NCBI GenBank assembly: GCA_034766995.1
Contig: CM068322.1
Span: forward strand, 18,358,245-18,422,244
DNA length: 64,000 bases
Direction of reading: 5' to 3'
Source of the DNA: Acanthacorydalis orientalis
Taxonomy: Eukaryota > Arthropoda > Insecta > Megaloptera > Corydalidae
Shown in pieces: positions 1 to 12,359 of this stretch; the stretch's first letter is position 1; every line of letters begins with the position of its first letter. Below the pieces are notes generated by a model, which worked only from the letters and a program-made list of their open reading frames with translations, did no database searches and had not been told where the DNA came from. The translations under genes and the position numbers were made by a program.

Positions 1-252
1 TTTTTTCTAATAAAATATTTGATAATTGATGTTTGTGTATTATAATTCCAGTTTAGACGTATTTCAATAACGATTCTATTATATTCTAAGTGTAAAGTTA
101 TAGAATATCTGCAGATAAATTATAATAAAAAATAATAAAAGATTTTACTATATCATCGCACTCTGTAGATGATATCAACGTTGAAATACGTACAGGTTAT
201 AACTCAAAATGAACAATAATCAATTATTGAACATTTTGATAAGTAAACGTTT
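1..252. repeat. Foldback repeat, copy A (cut by window edge)
   Basis: Palindromic dispersed repeat. Bases 1-30 resemble the inner part of the left arm (TTTTTTCT.ATAAAA, then TTGATAATTGAT), GACGTATTTCAATAACGAT at 56-74 matches the left centre, and 164-252 is the right arm (GATGATATCAACG, GAAATACGTA, CAATAATCAATTATTGAACA, TTTTGATAAG). No reading frame. The outer left arm lies outside the window. Confidence 0.5.
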
Positions 253-379
253 TTGGAAACTGGACAGTTATTACGACATAAGTATACTTTGATGATGATT
301 TTATTATCTTGATAGGTAAAATACGAAAAATATGAGTATCACAGAAAAAAAATTATAGAAAATACTCTATTGTGTTTTC

Positions 380-522
380 ATGACACGAAGATGACAGCAT
401 CTCCATTGAAATATAAATAAGTCACTCAAAATAAACATCAATTAACATTTGGTAAAAAAAGATGGTTTATAGAAATAAATTTCTTTTTGAAAGTGAGTTA
501 GACACAGTATTAGAAAATATAA
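380..522. repeat. Foldback repeat, copy B (right arm only)
   Basis: Right arm of the same palindromic family: GAAGATGACAGCATCTCCAT, a diverged CATCAATTAACATTTGGTAA, then AAAAAAGATGGTTTAT, GAAAGTGAGTTAGACACAGT. This copy shows the outer end well (AAAGTGA-TT-ACACAGTATTA). No left arm is recognisable upstream, so it is a half element or one in which the other arm has decayed. Confidence 0.5.
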
Positions 523-1043
523 CTGTGATAAATGTTTATGTTTTAAAAATCCTCTGACCTTAATTTAAATGTAAGTATCAGAATATTTGTGAAATTAATC
601 AGGTAATTTGACGACTTTTTGAGTGATGCAAGGCCATTAATACAAAATATTAACTACACGACAAATTTTAGATTAATATATATTTTAATATTAACTTAAA
701 TTCTTTATTAGTGAAGAAAAAATGAAATTTAATTCTTATATAACCATAATGTTGAAAGAAGTCTAAGGTTTTGCTTCCTCTGAGCCGTTTGACTTTTTGA
801 GTACCTTTATATATCTATGTAATGAATTTGTAATAAATGAATAATTTATATTAAAAGCTTGTATTATCACTTCCATATATAACTTCTTATTTTCAAATTA
901 CATATTACAAAAATAAGTTTCAATTATAAATAAAAGAACAGAAACACAATAGTAAAAATTTAAAAGTGTCCATACATGACATTATTATTTGTATACATGT
1001 CAAAAATCATTACAACTTAAAGTGTATTTTATAAATAAATTAA

Positions 1044-1047
<4 letters not shown>
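523..1047. other. AT-rich filler
   Basis: No frame, hairpin or known repeat recognised. Confidence 0.5.
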
Positions 1048-1088
<41 letters not shown>

Positions 1089-1106
1089 CACAAGAGATTC
1101 GTACAA

Positions 1107-1158
<52 letters not shown>
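1048..1158. repeat. Compound (TA)n microsatellite
   Basis: Two (TA)n tracts (about 1048-1088 and 1111-1158) separated by about 22 bp of unique sequence. Short Tyr-Ile repeat frames across it are artefacts. Confidence 0.95.
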
Positions 1159-1160
<2 letters not shown>

Positions 1161-1549
1161 CTTTTCTATATCCATACCTATTACAAACATTTATACATAG
1201 ATATTCATACTTGAATATCATATTTAACATCTATTTTTTTAATTATTATTTATTTATCAGGAAATTTATAGTATTTAAATAAAAAAAAGGTAACGGAATA
1301 TATTTTTTCGTGAGTTAACATAAAAAATAACGATTATGATTCAAAAACCTTTCCTTACTTTCAAAAAACGAATTATTATCTACAAATCCGTCATTTAGAT
1401 ATTTTAATTATGCATTCAAACTCTATATTTCCAACAAAGTATTTAAAATACGTTCAAATAAATAAAACTCATAATTTTTGCTTAATTTATTAATATTATC
1501 AGATATTCTTCCTGGTTCTATTTTTTTCACTATGCTGCACATACAATTT

Positions 1550-1555
<6 letters not shown>

Positions 1556-1601
<46 letters not shown>
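1556..1601. repeat. (TA)n microsatellite
   Basis: About 23 uninterrupted TA units. Confidence 0.95.
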
Positions 1602-1605
<4 letters not shown>

Positions 1606-1849
1606 AATAATAGTCATTATAATGTAAATTATTAAAATACTGTATTTACAGAATAAACTAGTTCATATTTTGATTTATGTTAAGATAAATATAGTACTTG
1701 CAATTGATTTCATTGTACATAAATATACATTTGTATGCGTATATTTTTCGCCTGTATTAGATAAAATATAATAAAGTTACTTGTAATAACATTACGATAA
1801 ATTCATGTCAGTATAATTTCATAAAAAAATAAACGAAATAAAAAGAAAA

Positions 1850-2077
1850 ATAAAAACTGGTAACAAAAAATCAATGGAAAATATTCTAACCGCCGAAAAA
1901 AATAAACACACAATACAACGGAACGCACAAATAAAAATTATAAAATAAAATACGGAAAAATACATACAGTCGAAGCGTAGAGTAAAAAGAAATTTTTTTT
2001 CAAAGCCGGGTTACACTGTAACGACTATTAAAAAAAGCGACTTTTTAAAACAAAGAAGGAGCACAAATATACTTCCT
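1850..2077 (-). other. Possible 3' UTR of the candidate exon
   Basis: More complex and CpG-containing than the flanking filler, directly downstream (minus strand) of the candidate exon stop. No AATAAA was found close by on this strand, so the UTR reading is weak. Confidence 0.2.
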
Positions 2078-2324
2078 TTATAACAGGCCTCGAAACACGT
2101 ACAATAAACACAAAACGACCAATAAAGATTGAGGGGAAAATGTATAATATTTTGAAAAGGGGAGAGTAATTCGTTTGTTATGTAATGCCTTTAGCGCCGT
2201 CGCCGCCACTGAACTGGTCCCAGTTGGCGATGGGATACGTACACACGAGCTCTTTGTTTTGATTGCAGTAATTGGCTCGTGATAAAACAAATTGTAAGCG
2301 GGTGGCACACTGTACGCAGGATAA
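2078..2324 (-). CDS. Candidate terminal coding exon, protein unrecognised
   Basis: On the minus strand a pyrimidine-rich acceptor (CCTCCATCCCTCACACTATCAG, ending at 2325) is followed by an open frame of about 81 codons that ends in a stop at 2078-2080. The frame starts YPAYSVPPAYNLFYHEP and continues with a Ser/Thr/Ala-rich stretch (SPTGTSSVAATALKAL). It stands out because it is GC-richer, contains CpG, uses G/C-ending codons and has a low-complexity Pro/Tyr then Ala/Ser composition like the tails of many insect regulatory proteins. The last third (LLVVLCLLYVF) looks less like coding, so the real exon may end earlier. Two other frames are also open over part of this stretch, so the reading frame is not certain. 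No family was recognised. The adjoining 1850-2077 is also less AT-rich and could be 3' UTR. Confidence 0.3.
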
Positions 2325-2419
2325 CTGATAGTGTGAGGGATGGAGGTTCGTAGTCATTGTGTACTCACACTTTTTTATAAGCCGAATACACACGACACAA
2401 CAATATGATAGGATTTTAT

Positions 2420-2423
<4 letters not shown>

Positions 2424-2458
<35 letters not shown>
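2424..2458. repeat. (TA)n microsatellite
   Basis: About 17 TA units, just upstream (minus strand) of the candidate exon. Confidence 0.95.
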
Positions 2459-2463
<5 letters not shown>

Positions 2464-3413
2464 AATGATTATAAATAATTCAAGATATTTCAATTTACAA
2501 AATTACAAGCAATAGATATTTCTCATTCACAATTATTTATCCAAAAGTATATGAATCTTTGAACATTTCAATAAGTTTTTGTTCCCATTTAAACATTTTT
2601 CACTTGTGTTTTGCTATTTTATGGTTTGAAATCAACAGTATTTCAAAAGCTAAACACCTATGCTATGATATAATTCAAAAATTAATTACTGGGTCGATCC
2701 ATAAAGGTCATTTTTAAAAAAATTTCAAGATATTAAAAAAAAATTTAAATAAAAGTTGTTCATTTCTTATTTAATATTAAATTGTCATTAAAAAAATATT
2801 TAATAAGAAAAGAGTTGAAAATACTCCAAAAATAATGCTACCGATATATAAATGGTAAAAAAGCATATGAAACTGTTATTCATATTTTGATTCAAAATAT
2901 ACTCTGATATTTCAAGTATTAAATAACAATTATAATTTAATAATTTACTCCTATCGCAATACAGAAACAATTTTAAAATATGTAACATAGCATAAAATCC
3001 TTATTATAAAAAAAACATTAAACCACAATTTCTTCATAATACATTTTATACAATGTTTGGAGTTAAAAGAATGAATTTTCAAATTGAAAAAATCAGCAAA
3101 TCGATTGCTACAAAATACTAATTGGACAAATAAGTCCAAAATATGTACTTATACACAAAATACTAATTCAATTCTGCATTGTGAAGAAAAATCGTTGTTT
3201 TTTGATAAATATTGATAAACAGAAAAAAAATTTATCTTACTGAATGAAAAATGACATTTACTGAAAATTGATAAAATTATTACGGGCCTGATTTTTTAAT
3301 TAAAAAAAATTAATAACAAAAATAAAAATTCGATACAAATACATTTTTTTTTTAAATTAAAAAATGTCATTAACATTACAAAATCCGGTATGTTTCAACA
3401 TTGTGCCTATATT
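2459..3413. other. AT-rich filler
   Basis: Only short frames of skewed Phe/Ile/Asn composition; no feature recognised. Confidence 0.5.
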
Positions 3414-3735
3414 TACTTTCGCAAATGATTTTTTCCCTACAAATAGCAGAATTTCTTATCATAAATGCCTGATAATAGATTACTAATATTTTTAATTTTT
3501 GTTAATACGCATGTGAATAGCGACAACATCATTCTCAGGACACAGAGATACTAACAAATATTTTCTTAGATTTTTCTCAGATCGTTCTAAAATTTTTCTA
3601 TACCTATTTCTAAGGATAATCAGATCACTATCACAATATGCATAAAAAATAATCAAAGATAATCAGAACTTTTTTATGGTCTGTGAATGAGTCAATAATT
3701 AATTTGCGAAAAAGATTAGGAAACTCATTTAAACA
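3414..3735. repeat. Foldback repeat, copy C (both arms)
   Basis: Left arm begins CGCAAATGATTTTTTCCCT and continues through TTTCTTATCATAAATG and TTTTTGTTAATACGCATG to GCGACAACATCATTCTCAGG. The right arm mirrors it: ATAATCAGATCACTATCACA, ATATGCATAAAAAATAATCA, then TTTTATGGTCTGTGAATGAG and TTTGCGAAAAAG. About 70 bp of less symmetrical centre lies between. Diverged but recognisable. Confidence 0.5.
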
Positions 3736-3829
3736 ACGCAAAACATATAGTTCTAATAGGTAATAAATATATTAAAAGAAAATGACACATAATACTTATA
3801 TGTGATAAAATTTAACAAAATACTTCTTA

Positions 3830-4784
<955 letters not shown>

Positions 4785-5966
4785 TGGGGTTGTAACAAAA
4801 GTTAGTAGTGTTTTTCAATAGATATCTAATTGCAGCTTCGCGCAATGCTCAATCATATGAAATTACTCCATATGTGTTATATTGACAGGTGACATTTCAA
4901 CGTTTCTTTCTTTGCTATTTTTGTGCAATTTTGTGAATTTTAAGTCTGTTAAATTTTAAATTGAAAATGAAGGAAAATAAGATGCATTTTCGTCATTTGT
5001 TGTAGTTTTATTTTCGAATAGAAAAAAGCACTGCAAAGACAGCAAAAAAGATATCTGCCGTTTACGGAAAAGGTAAATTGCTGGCAGTACTGTTCGAAAG
5101 TGGTTCGCACGGTTCAGAGCTGGGAAATTCGACTTATAGAATCGAAAGCATTCCGGTAAGCCTGTAGTTGTTGATAATGACAAAACTGCAACACTTATTA
5201 AAATAATTAACTTTAAACGACACGGGACGTCATAGAGATACTGAAGATGTCTCATATGAGTGTTGTGAGGTATATGGGAGACACCTTGATATGTAAATCT
5301 CTAAGATGGTTGAGTACCTGATAATTTAACTGAAATAAATTTAATGAAACACATTTCCATTAGTGATTCGCTCTTTAAAAGTAACCAAAACGATCCGTTT
5401 CTGAAACGATTAATCACGGGTGATGAAAAATGGATCGTCTACAATAATGTAGATCGAAAAAGGTCTTGAGAAAAACGAAATGTGCCCTCGTTAGCCATTC
5501 CAAAAGCGGGACTACATCTCAAGAAGGTGATGTGTATCTGGTGGGTTGGATGGGTGTTTTGTATTACGAGCTTCTCCCAAATAATTAGACTATAAATTCG
5601 GAAAAGTATTGTGCTCAATTGGATCAAATAAAGGAGGTAATCGAACAAAAGCGTCCATACAGGGACGTTCCACCTCACCCTCCATATTCATCTGATCTTG
5701 CACTTTCAGATTACCACTTGTTCCGGTTAATACATAAGTCTCTTAATAGAAAAAAAACTTCAATTTCCTGGAAATCTGCAGAATACACCTGGATCAATCA
5801 TCTCCCAGAAAGATGCCAAGTTCTGGGAGGACGGAATTATGAAAATACGTGAAAGATGGTGGATCAAAAGAGCACATATGTAGTAAAATAAATATATGTA
5901 CAAATAAATAAACACTGCCTTTGAATTTCATCTTAAAAACGCTACGAACTTTTGTTCGAACCCAAT
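4785..5966 (+). mobile_element. Mariner element, full length but decayed
   Basis: About 1.18 kb with inverted ends: left 4785-4815 (TGGGGTTGTAACAAAAGTTA...) and right 5935-5964, whose complement reads TGGGTTCGAACAAAAGTTCG. The ends agree over about 30 bp ending in a GTTTTT run. A TA follows the right end at 5966; the left flank no longer shows TA. It encloses a broken mariner transposase. A second copy of this lineage, with a nearly identical right end, lies at 57.4-58.2 kb. Confidence 0.85.
4967..5852 (+). pseudogene. Mariner transposase pseudogene
   Basis: DDE/D transposase of the mariner family, broken by several frameshifts and stops. In order one can read a start at 4967, the second helix-turn-helix region (VRKWFARFRAGKFDL near 5095), PVVVDNDKTATLI, ISISDSLFKSNQNDPFLKR, the first catalytic motif LITGDEKWIVYNN (near 5410, Asp intact), AGLHLKKVM, TINSEKYCAQLDQIKE and PPHPPYSSDLALSDYHLF with the third catalytic Asp. 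The block that should carry the second catalytic Asp (HxDNARPH) is missing: KRPY runs straight into RDVPPHPPYSSDLA without loss of frame, so some 25-30 residues were deleted. It cannot encode an active enzyme. Confidence 0.85.
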
Positions 5967-6344
5967 ATATAGCAATACCATAATTGACAGAGTGATAAGA
6001 AATACAATCTTTACAAATCACTACAAATCTTTACAAAAAAGAATTTTTTTAGAAAATTTTTTACAGGTTTATCCGTACCTTAACAATCAGATAATGAAGT
6101 CACCGTCAAAATATCCATAAGAAATGATTCAGCCACTGTGTTAAAACTATATTGTGAGAGATTGTTCTGGTTTTAATTAATTTATTAATAAGTAAAATTT
6201 AAAACGACCCATATTTTTTAATTCATGAATATATTCACATACACACTAGCTCGTCTTCAATACTTAGTCGTTTTAATACCGTTTTAATACAAAAAATATA
6301 TTTTTTCTCATAATACAAACTATATTTTTGACTAAAAATAATCC

Positions 6345-6600
6345 ACAATTAAATGCTTCTCAGTTATAAGAAATTAAAAGCGATGTCAATATCCTCACAG
6401 AGCTAATGCACAGACAAATCATACTTAAAGAAAAGTACTTTTCTATATCTTAGCGCTCTGAGGATGATGACAGTCATCAAAATGTATATACGTAATAATT
6501 AGAAAAATCAATAATTAATTACTGAATACTTTTTATGACAAAAACCTTTATGGTTTGTGTGGTGAGTGAAAAATCCATCTGTGCAAATGAATTTAGCCAT
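6345..6600. repeat. Foldback repeat, copy D
   Basis: Centre GATGTCAATATCCTCACAGAGC (from 6382) faces GCTCTGAGGATGATGAC (from 6462). The right arm runs on as CAGTCATCAAAATGTATATA, AATCAATAATTAATTACTGA, CCTTTATGGTTTGTG, GTGCAAATGAATTTAGCC. The left arm outside the centre is decayed. Confidence 0.5.
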
Positions 6601-7064
6601 ACTACAAAAATTATATAATAAGAAAATGTATAATCTGTTGTATTTAATATTTTAAATTATGCACTAATTTAAGACTGCCAAATAATTTATTTTATTATAC
6701 TGACTTATCACACCAATAAAATGTTTTCATACGATTTCGAAATAACAGTATAAATAAAATATGTTATTTTACCTGTTAAATTTTTAAAATAGTAAATTAT
6801 ATAAAATTATAAAAATTAAAATCACAGAAAAATTGTTAAGAATATAAAAATTTCAACAGAAATTTATATTTCTGCGCCACAATATTACAATTATTTCTTT
6901 TTAATTGCTTTACAACACTATTTCTCAAAGGTAAACATTATCAACGATCATAAGTGAAAAATAATATATTCAACAATGTATAATAAAAATTTCTATAAAT
7001 ATTATATTTAAAGTGTAGCTAGCCAAATAAATAGTAATATAACAATATATTACAGCTGATATTT
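6601..7064. other. AT-rich filler
   Basis: No feature recognised. Confidence 0.5.
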
Positions 7065-7350
7065 GGGACCGGATCACATTTACAATTCATACTGCGCTGT
7101 CATCCAACTCCTAACCTTTTCCCCCATCGTCCTGTGCTGTAACACAGGTAAATTGACTTTACCTATATTATGCTTTTCGTACAAGTGTACGAGTATGTGT
7201 GTGTATATAGATGTATGTATATATGAATAAGAGTTTAGCGCGTGTGAACCTGCAGGGGTTACAATATAAGCGGCGAAAATAGGAACGGGTAAAGAGGAGA
7301 GGGTGTGTTCGGACAGGGGAATATAAATTCGAAAGTCAGACAGTCAACGT
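7065..7350. other. Moderate-GC island
   Basis: Clearly less AT-rich than its surroundings and CpG-containing. A splice-donor-like AACACAG|GTAAAT occurs near 7147, but no continuous exon-like frame leads into it. Candidate conserved non-coding or regulatory sequence. Confidence 0.35.
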
Positions 7351-7529
7351 GAGCAAGTATTACCAACTGTTAAGTACTTTATGCAGGTGCTGAAAACGAT
7401 TTTAAATTTTCAAAATGTAATTACCATGTATAAAAAATGAATCAAAACAGTTGAACGTTAAAAGTTTATCATGATTAAACAATATAATGACTTTTATACG
7501 AAAAAAATATAAGATACGATTGATTGTGG

Positions 7530-7536
<7 letters not shown>

Positions 7537-7565
<29 letters not shown>
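7537..7565. repeat. (TA)n microsatellite
   Basis: About 14 TA units. Confidence 0.9.
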
Positions 7566-7570
<5 letters not shown>

Positions 7571-8149
7571 TCATATATTTCGTAAAAATCTAGGAAATGA
7601 TCCAATATATCTCTAATAATTATTCATTATTTCTAATACACATTTAAAATATAAAATAAACAGTTTTTAATAATGAGTATACCAGAAAATTCCGTTTTTA
7701 TCTATTCCAAATTGAGGTAAATAAATACTAGATTAAAATTTTTAAAAAAATATTACATAAATATTTGGAAATGATTATTTTGAATATCAATCGTTGATCA
7801 ATAATCTTATATTCATTTACGAGCGGATCTGACGCTTATTCAGTTTTAGACAGTTTAGTATTCTATAATAATTTATCTAAAGATAAGGTCACTAAAAAAA
7901 AGAGATTGTAATTAAATACAGTGGTAAATAATCAACTGGAAATTATTTTAATAAAACATTATACAGATATAAAAACAGACACTCCGCTTTTTTTAATTTT
8001 AATATTTGAATAATAGAATTATATCTCAAGACTTTTTCCTGGATATCTTCCAATCGTCACGTGTTTTGCTTAATACTGTGACCTATTTCATTATTTATCC
8101 TGGTTTTAGTAATAGTCCATGATAATCCCTTGATAGAATTGTTATTAAA
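7566..8149. other. AT-rich filler
   Basis: No feature recognised. Confidence 0.45.
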
Positions 8150-8232
8150 ATACACTTAAGTAAGAATCAAAACAAGCAATAATCAATTATTGAACATTTT
8201 TAATAAGAGAATAATAGTATGGCTTTCTCCAA
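8150..8232. repeat. Foldback repeat, copy E (right arm fragment)
   Basis: Contains AAGTAAGAATCAAAACAAGC, then AATAATCAATTATTGAACAT and TTTTAATAAGAGAATAATAG, the inner right arm of the palindromic family. The centre and outer arm are not recognisable. Confidence 0.45.
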
Positions 8233-8266
8233 CATTCATTGATTCTCCAACATCAGTTTTTGTTTA

Positions 8267-8300
8267 AGTGACTGAGTCCCGCCAGAACATACAGGGTTAA
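8267..8300. repeat. Possible solo piggyBac-type terminal end
   Basis: On the minus strand the sequence reads TTAA then CCCTGTATGTTCTGGCGGG. TTAA followed by CCCT is the arrangement at piggyBac-superfamily ends. No matching inverted end was found upstream, so it may be a remnant or chance. Confidence 0.2.
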
Positions 8301-8599
8301 GCTTAAACAAAAAATAAATATTAATGAGTTCTTCTACATTTTAAACTTTTTATACAGGAATATTTTCATAAATTTCGATTTATTTCTTTAATTTGCTTTC
8401 ATAGAAAAAGAAGGTCCGCTATCTGAAATCGGTGCGTTTTTTCTTTACTTTTAACAATAGTCCACTTAATACACACAATCCTTAAAAAACCACGTCTAAT
8501 AAAGTAATATAAAAGAAAAAAAAACGATATGTTAACTATTTTTACTTTCTACAACTATTTTATAGTGAAACTATTTTCAAATACTCTTCGAACAAGCAA

Positions 8600-8800
8600 A
8601 ATAGTGAATCCTACATCGTACAACTTCGATCATGCCAAGGGTCGTTATTAAAGAGCAAGGCGGAAACGCGTTCTAAAATAGGTTAATCCATAATTCGCAC
8701 CTACATACTGACACGTCAAACCAATGGCACGCGTGCCGGTAATAAAACACTGGTTTGACCAGCAATGTTTTGTTCGTTCGAAGTTACAGTAACCCTTTTA
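8600..8800. other. Moderate-GC island
   Basis: CpG-containing unique sequence (for example GGCACGCGTGCCGGTAATAA near 8724, with a GGCACGCGTGCC palindrome). No reading frame or repeat match. Candidate regulatory DNA. Confidence 0.3.
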
Positions 8801-9748
8801 ACTATTACTTTTTTTCAAGTAACCGCTGTAAGATGTTTATCATACGTTCTTTTACTGTATGCAGTAATAAAAATGTACATATACATATAATATGCAGAGA
8901 TATAGTTAGAATTTATTGAAGTAGAGGTTAATAATAAACAGATATTATATATATATATGTATAAGTATAAACAAGAATATTCATATATAAAACATGAAAT
9001 GTACAAAAAATTAAATAAAATAAATAAATTTCTGACAAAGTTTTGATAGATTGTGACTTTATATATGTATGTACAATGTGCTATAACTAAACAGAACTTG
9101 TGTTTTTAAACACATTAACTACTGGAAAGAGTTTACGTGAAAGAAAATATAAATTTTATTGTATTTACACAATGACCTTTAGTTTTACCGAATTTTCAAG
9201 CACGACGAATGATTAACATTTCTTTTCCTGAATTTAAATTAAAAATTTAGTAAAAATATCATTCAAATAGTTTAAAAGCTATATTTAATGAATGATAAAA
9301 ACTGTATTTCATTTCATCACAATTACAAATTAATATATGAACAAATATGTAAAATTGTTAGATTTTTTTATGGAAGTGCTATATTGAGATAACTCTCAGA
9401 AAAACTTCATTTTGATATTTGTAGAATAACATTACCTAATTAAATATTTCAGTACACAAAGAAATTATTTCACATTTATACAAATTATTAAACAAAACGA
9501 AATACCTGATACATTAAGTTACTGTTAAAAATTATTTTTTATGGTCATAAACAATGCTTACATACTCTAAAAAAAAATAGGAGAAATATATTTCATAGAC
9601 ATTATTAGGAAATATTATGTGGTTTACGACAAGGAATGTGTACCACAAAAATGCATTTAGTTTATTCGGTTGAATAACTCGCACGCTATACTCATGAATG
9701 AAATATTAATGTGTTGGCTACACTGTATTACATGCTTACTTACTACAC

Positions 9749-9751
<3 letters not shown>
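8801..9751. other. AT-rich filler
   Basis: Contains a short TA run near 8945; otherwise nothing recognised. Confidence 0.45.
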
Positions 9752-9789
<38 letters not shown>

Positions 9790-9804
9790 AGAGAAAGAGA
9801 GAAC
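9752..9804. repeat. Compound (TA)n-(GA)n microsatellite
   Basis: (TA)n to 9786 followed on the plus strand by GGGAGAGAAAGAGAGAAC. Confidence 0.9.
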
Positions 9805-10677
9805 AAATAATTAATCAAGTAAAAGATATGTATCAATTGTTGAACTGATCACCAAAGATAAAAAGTATTAATCTTGAAATAATAACTTAAAAAAATCAAA
9901 GATAATAAAATGAAATATTTATAAAAAGAGAAAATAATACTTTTATCGTAAATGGTTTTGTATAATATCTATTTTATGAATCTGAACGATTATTTTGCTT
10001 TATGGAATTAAATAAGTTCACATATAAGATCGTTTTATAAAATCTATGTACGGAATCTACATGTAGTACGATAAAGATAGAAATATATATTTTTTTAAAT
10101 ATTATACTTGAATTATAAGAATTTTTTTTAGTAAAATTTGTTGATTTATTTGATCAAAATAGGTCGTTTGTTATTCTTTTTGTTTATTATTATTATCAAT
10201 TTTAATACTATTATCTAAAATATTCGACAAAAAAATTAATAATAAACTAAACATCATTTTCGGATAATTTAATGAATTTCATTTTATGCTATTAAAAAGA
10301 AAAATTCACTGTATTACAAGTTTTTGGGAAAGAAATTTGAAGCATCAGACATAACTAACTTCATAATTTATATATCATAAGATTTTTATTAGATCAAATT
10401 ATCGAAAAGACTTATAATTTTAATAAAATTTATTTTTTAATTTAATTCATAAAGTTCTAATAAATTAACCTAGCTTTTTTTACTTACTTTCACAATCTAA
10501 AACATTCTAAACACTCGATTTTCGAATTTAACGCAAATTGCACAAATATTAAAAAAAATCCCTAATTGTAATCGAATGAAAACATTTTTTAAATGAATAA
10601 TTATAAATGTTTACCATAATTCATTATTATTATAATAATAATATGCCTGTCTGTCTGGTATTCCTTTAGAACAAAAT
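9805..10677. other. AT-rich filler
   Basis: No feature recognised. Confidence 0.5.

Positions 10678-10737
<60 letters not shown>
10678..10737. repeat. Compound (TA)n-(AC)n-(AT)n microsatellite
   Basis: An AC block of about eight units sits between two TA tracts. Confidence 0.9.
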
Positions 10738-10740
10738 AAT

Positions 10741-11030
10741 TTTTCTCGCACCTAATAAATCATAAAAAAATCAGTAATCAAAAATGTTCAATAAATGATT
10801 TTTAATTATTTTTGATTGATGCTTATGGCAATTTGTTTGACGATCATCCTCAATGAAAAATCCTCGCTGTGAAAACCATTATCGGAATGCATATCAGAAA
10901 TAATTGAAAATCATCAATATACAAGTAATGAACATTTTTGATTAGAAAAAAGTATATGGTTTAGGGTATGAGTGTGAATTCATTTGTGACAGTGAGTTTA
11001 AACACAATACTAAAATAAATGTTGTGGGTA
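10741..11030. repeat. Foldback repeat, copy F (both arms)
   Basis: One of the best copies. The left arm has AATCAAAAATGTTCAATAAA, ATTTTTGATTGATGCTTATG and GACGATCATCCTCAATG. The right arm has ATTATCGGAATGCATATCAG, AGTAATGAACATTTTTGATT, AGAAAAAAGTATATGGTTTA, GAATTCATTTGTGACAGTGA and TTTAAACACAATACT. The reverse complement of the right arm aligns with the left arm through AATCAAAAATGTTCA. A 72-codon minus-strand frame over the right arm is incidental. Confidence 0.6.
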
Positions 11031-11199
11031 AAGATTGGCTACCAATTATAAAACTGTAACTCATCCTGATTCTCATTCCATCATTGAAAATAAAGTAATT
11101 ATCAACTTCTGTTAACATTAAAGGATTTAATTGTTTAAGTATGGTCAGTTTTAACTGCATAAGATTTAGTTAAACATCTACCTGAAGCATTTAAAACCT

Positions 11200-11500
11200 G
11201 CTGCTTTTATAAATCGTTCTAAACAAACCTCGACAGGTTCGTTATTATATGACACATACCTGACACATGGTTTCTCATAAACAAACCGGCGCCACATACA
11301 TGTACCTTACTTAAAGCGGTTATATAAAGTACTTTGTAGATTGATGATTTCTCGTAATGAAGTTAGCTATTTGCGGTAGTCAGAAGGAAAGCATGACACA
11401 TTCGGTGACGAGTGGTTTCTGGTTTTGTCGTGTTGTTAAGTTTATAGTTTATGTTTATAGCCGGTGGTGCCACGTATTTACTGCTTACTATATGCATATT
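11200..11500. other. Moderate-GC island
   Basis: CpG-bearing unique sequence (ACAAACCGGCGCCACATACA, GCCGGTGGTGCCACGTA). No frame. Candidate regulatory DNA. Confidence 0.3.
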
Positions 11501-11825
11501 AAACTGATTGGGTTTATTTATATGTAGGCATTAACTTGCAGTTTATTGACTCTGTTAGCACATTATAATATAATATATTTACTTGTGAAGTAAAAGTAAT
11601 GCAGAAAACAATATAATATACTAAATCGTTAATGAATACAAAAACAGATTATTTAATTTAAGACTATACAGATATCCTCAATCTAATAAAAAATAAGCTT
11701 GAATTGATTATAAATGGAAATGTATAAAAAATATACATTTGTAAAAAGTCATTTGTGGGTATATTAAAATATTGTTTACGATTTTTTAGTAAATGAAACA
11801 ATTCTGATACTACAGCAAATTTTTC

Positions 11826-12045
11826 TTTCGCAAATGAATTATTTTTCACTCTATAAACTACAAGCCATTTTCTTTTAAAAAATGTTCAATAATTATTGGT
11901 TATTTTTGATTACTGCTAATATGCATTTGAATATGTTGCTCTGAAGATGATGATACAGCCATCGAAATGTGCATAAGCAAGAATCAAAAATAACCTGATT
12001 TGTGGTCATTTATGGGGAGAAAAAAGATTTTTTTATGAAAAGAAT
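11826..12045. repeat. Foldback repeat, copy G (both arms, short centre)
   Basis: Clearest hairpin of the family. The left arm runs from CGCAAATGAATTATTTTTCA through AATGTTCAATAATTATTGG to GGTTATTTTTGATTACTGCT and AATATGCATTTGAATATG. After only a few bases (CTCTGAA) the right arm runs GATGATGATACAGCCATCGA, AATGTGCATAAGCAAGAATC, AAAAATAACC. The arms pair over about 50 nt near the centre. Confidence 0.65.
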
Positions 12046-12359
12046 GTATTTTTTAGAATGATTATTATATATTTAATAATCTTTTCATATCACTGAAAAA
12101 TTATTGAACTGAAAGTGATTTGAAACAATTTTTTAAAGAAGAAGAAGACATGTTAAAAATTATTTTTAGAGATTTAAAATTCATTTCCAAATATATACCA
12201 AAATAAAATAATTATACCAAATAAATTATTCCCACTTTTAACTCGACATACTTCTATTATAAATCACTTAATCGTCAATTAAAAAATAAAATACGAATCC
12301 ATAAAAAATAAATGGAACATAGAGAAATAAATCCGTCGAAATAGGTTAGTAAAAAAAAC

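Noticed and set aside
989..1282. 97-codon frame and several others of Tyr-Ile repeats
   Set aside because: They are translations of (TA)n microsatellites, which are open in several frames on both strands because TATATA has no stop in those phases.
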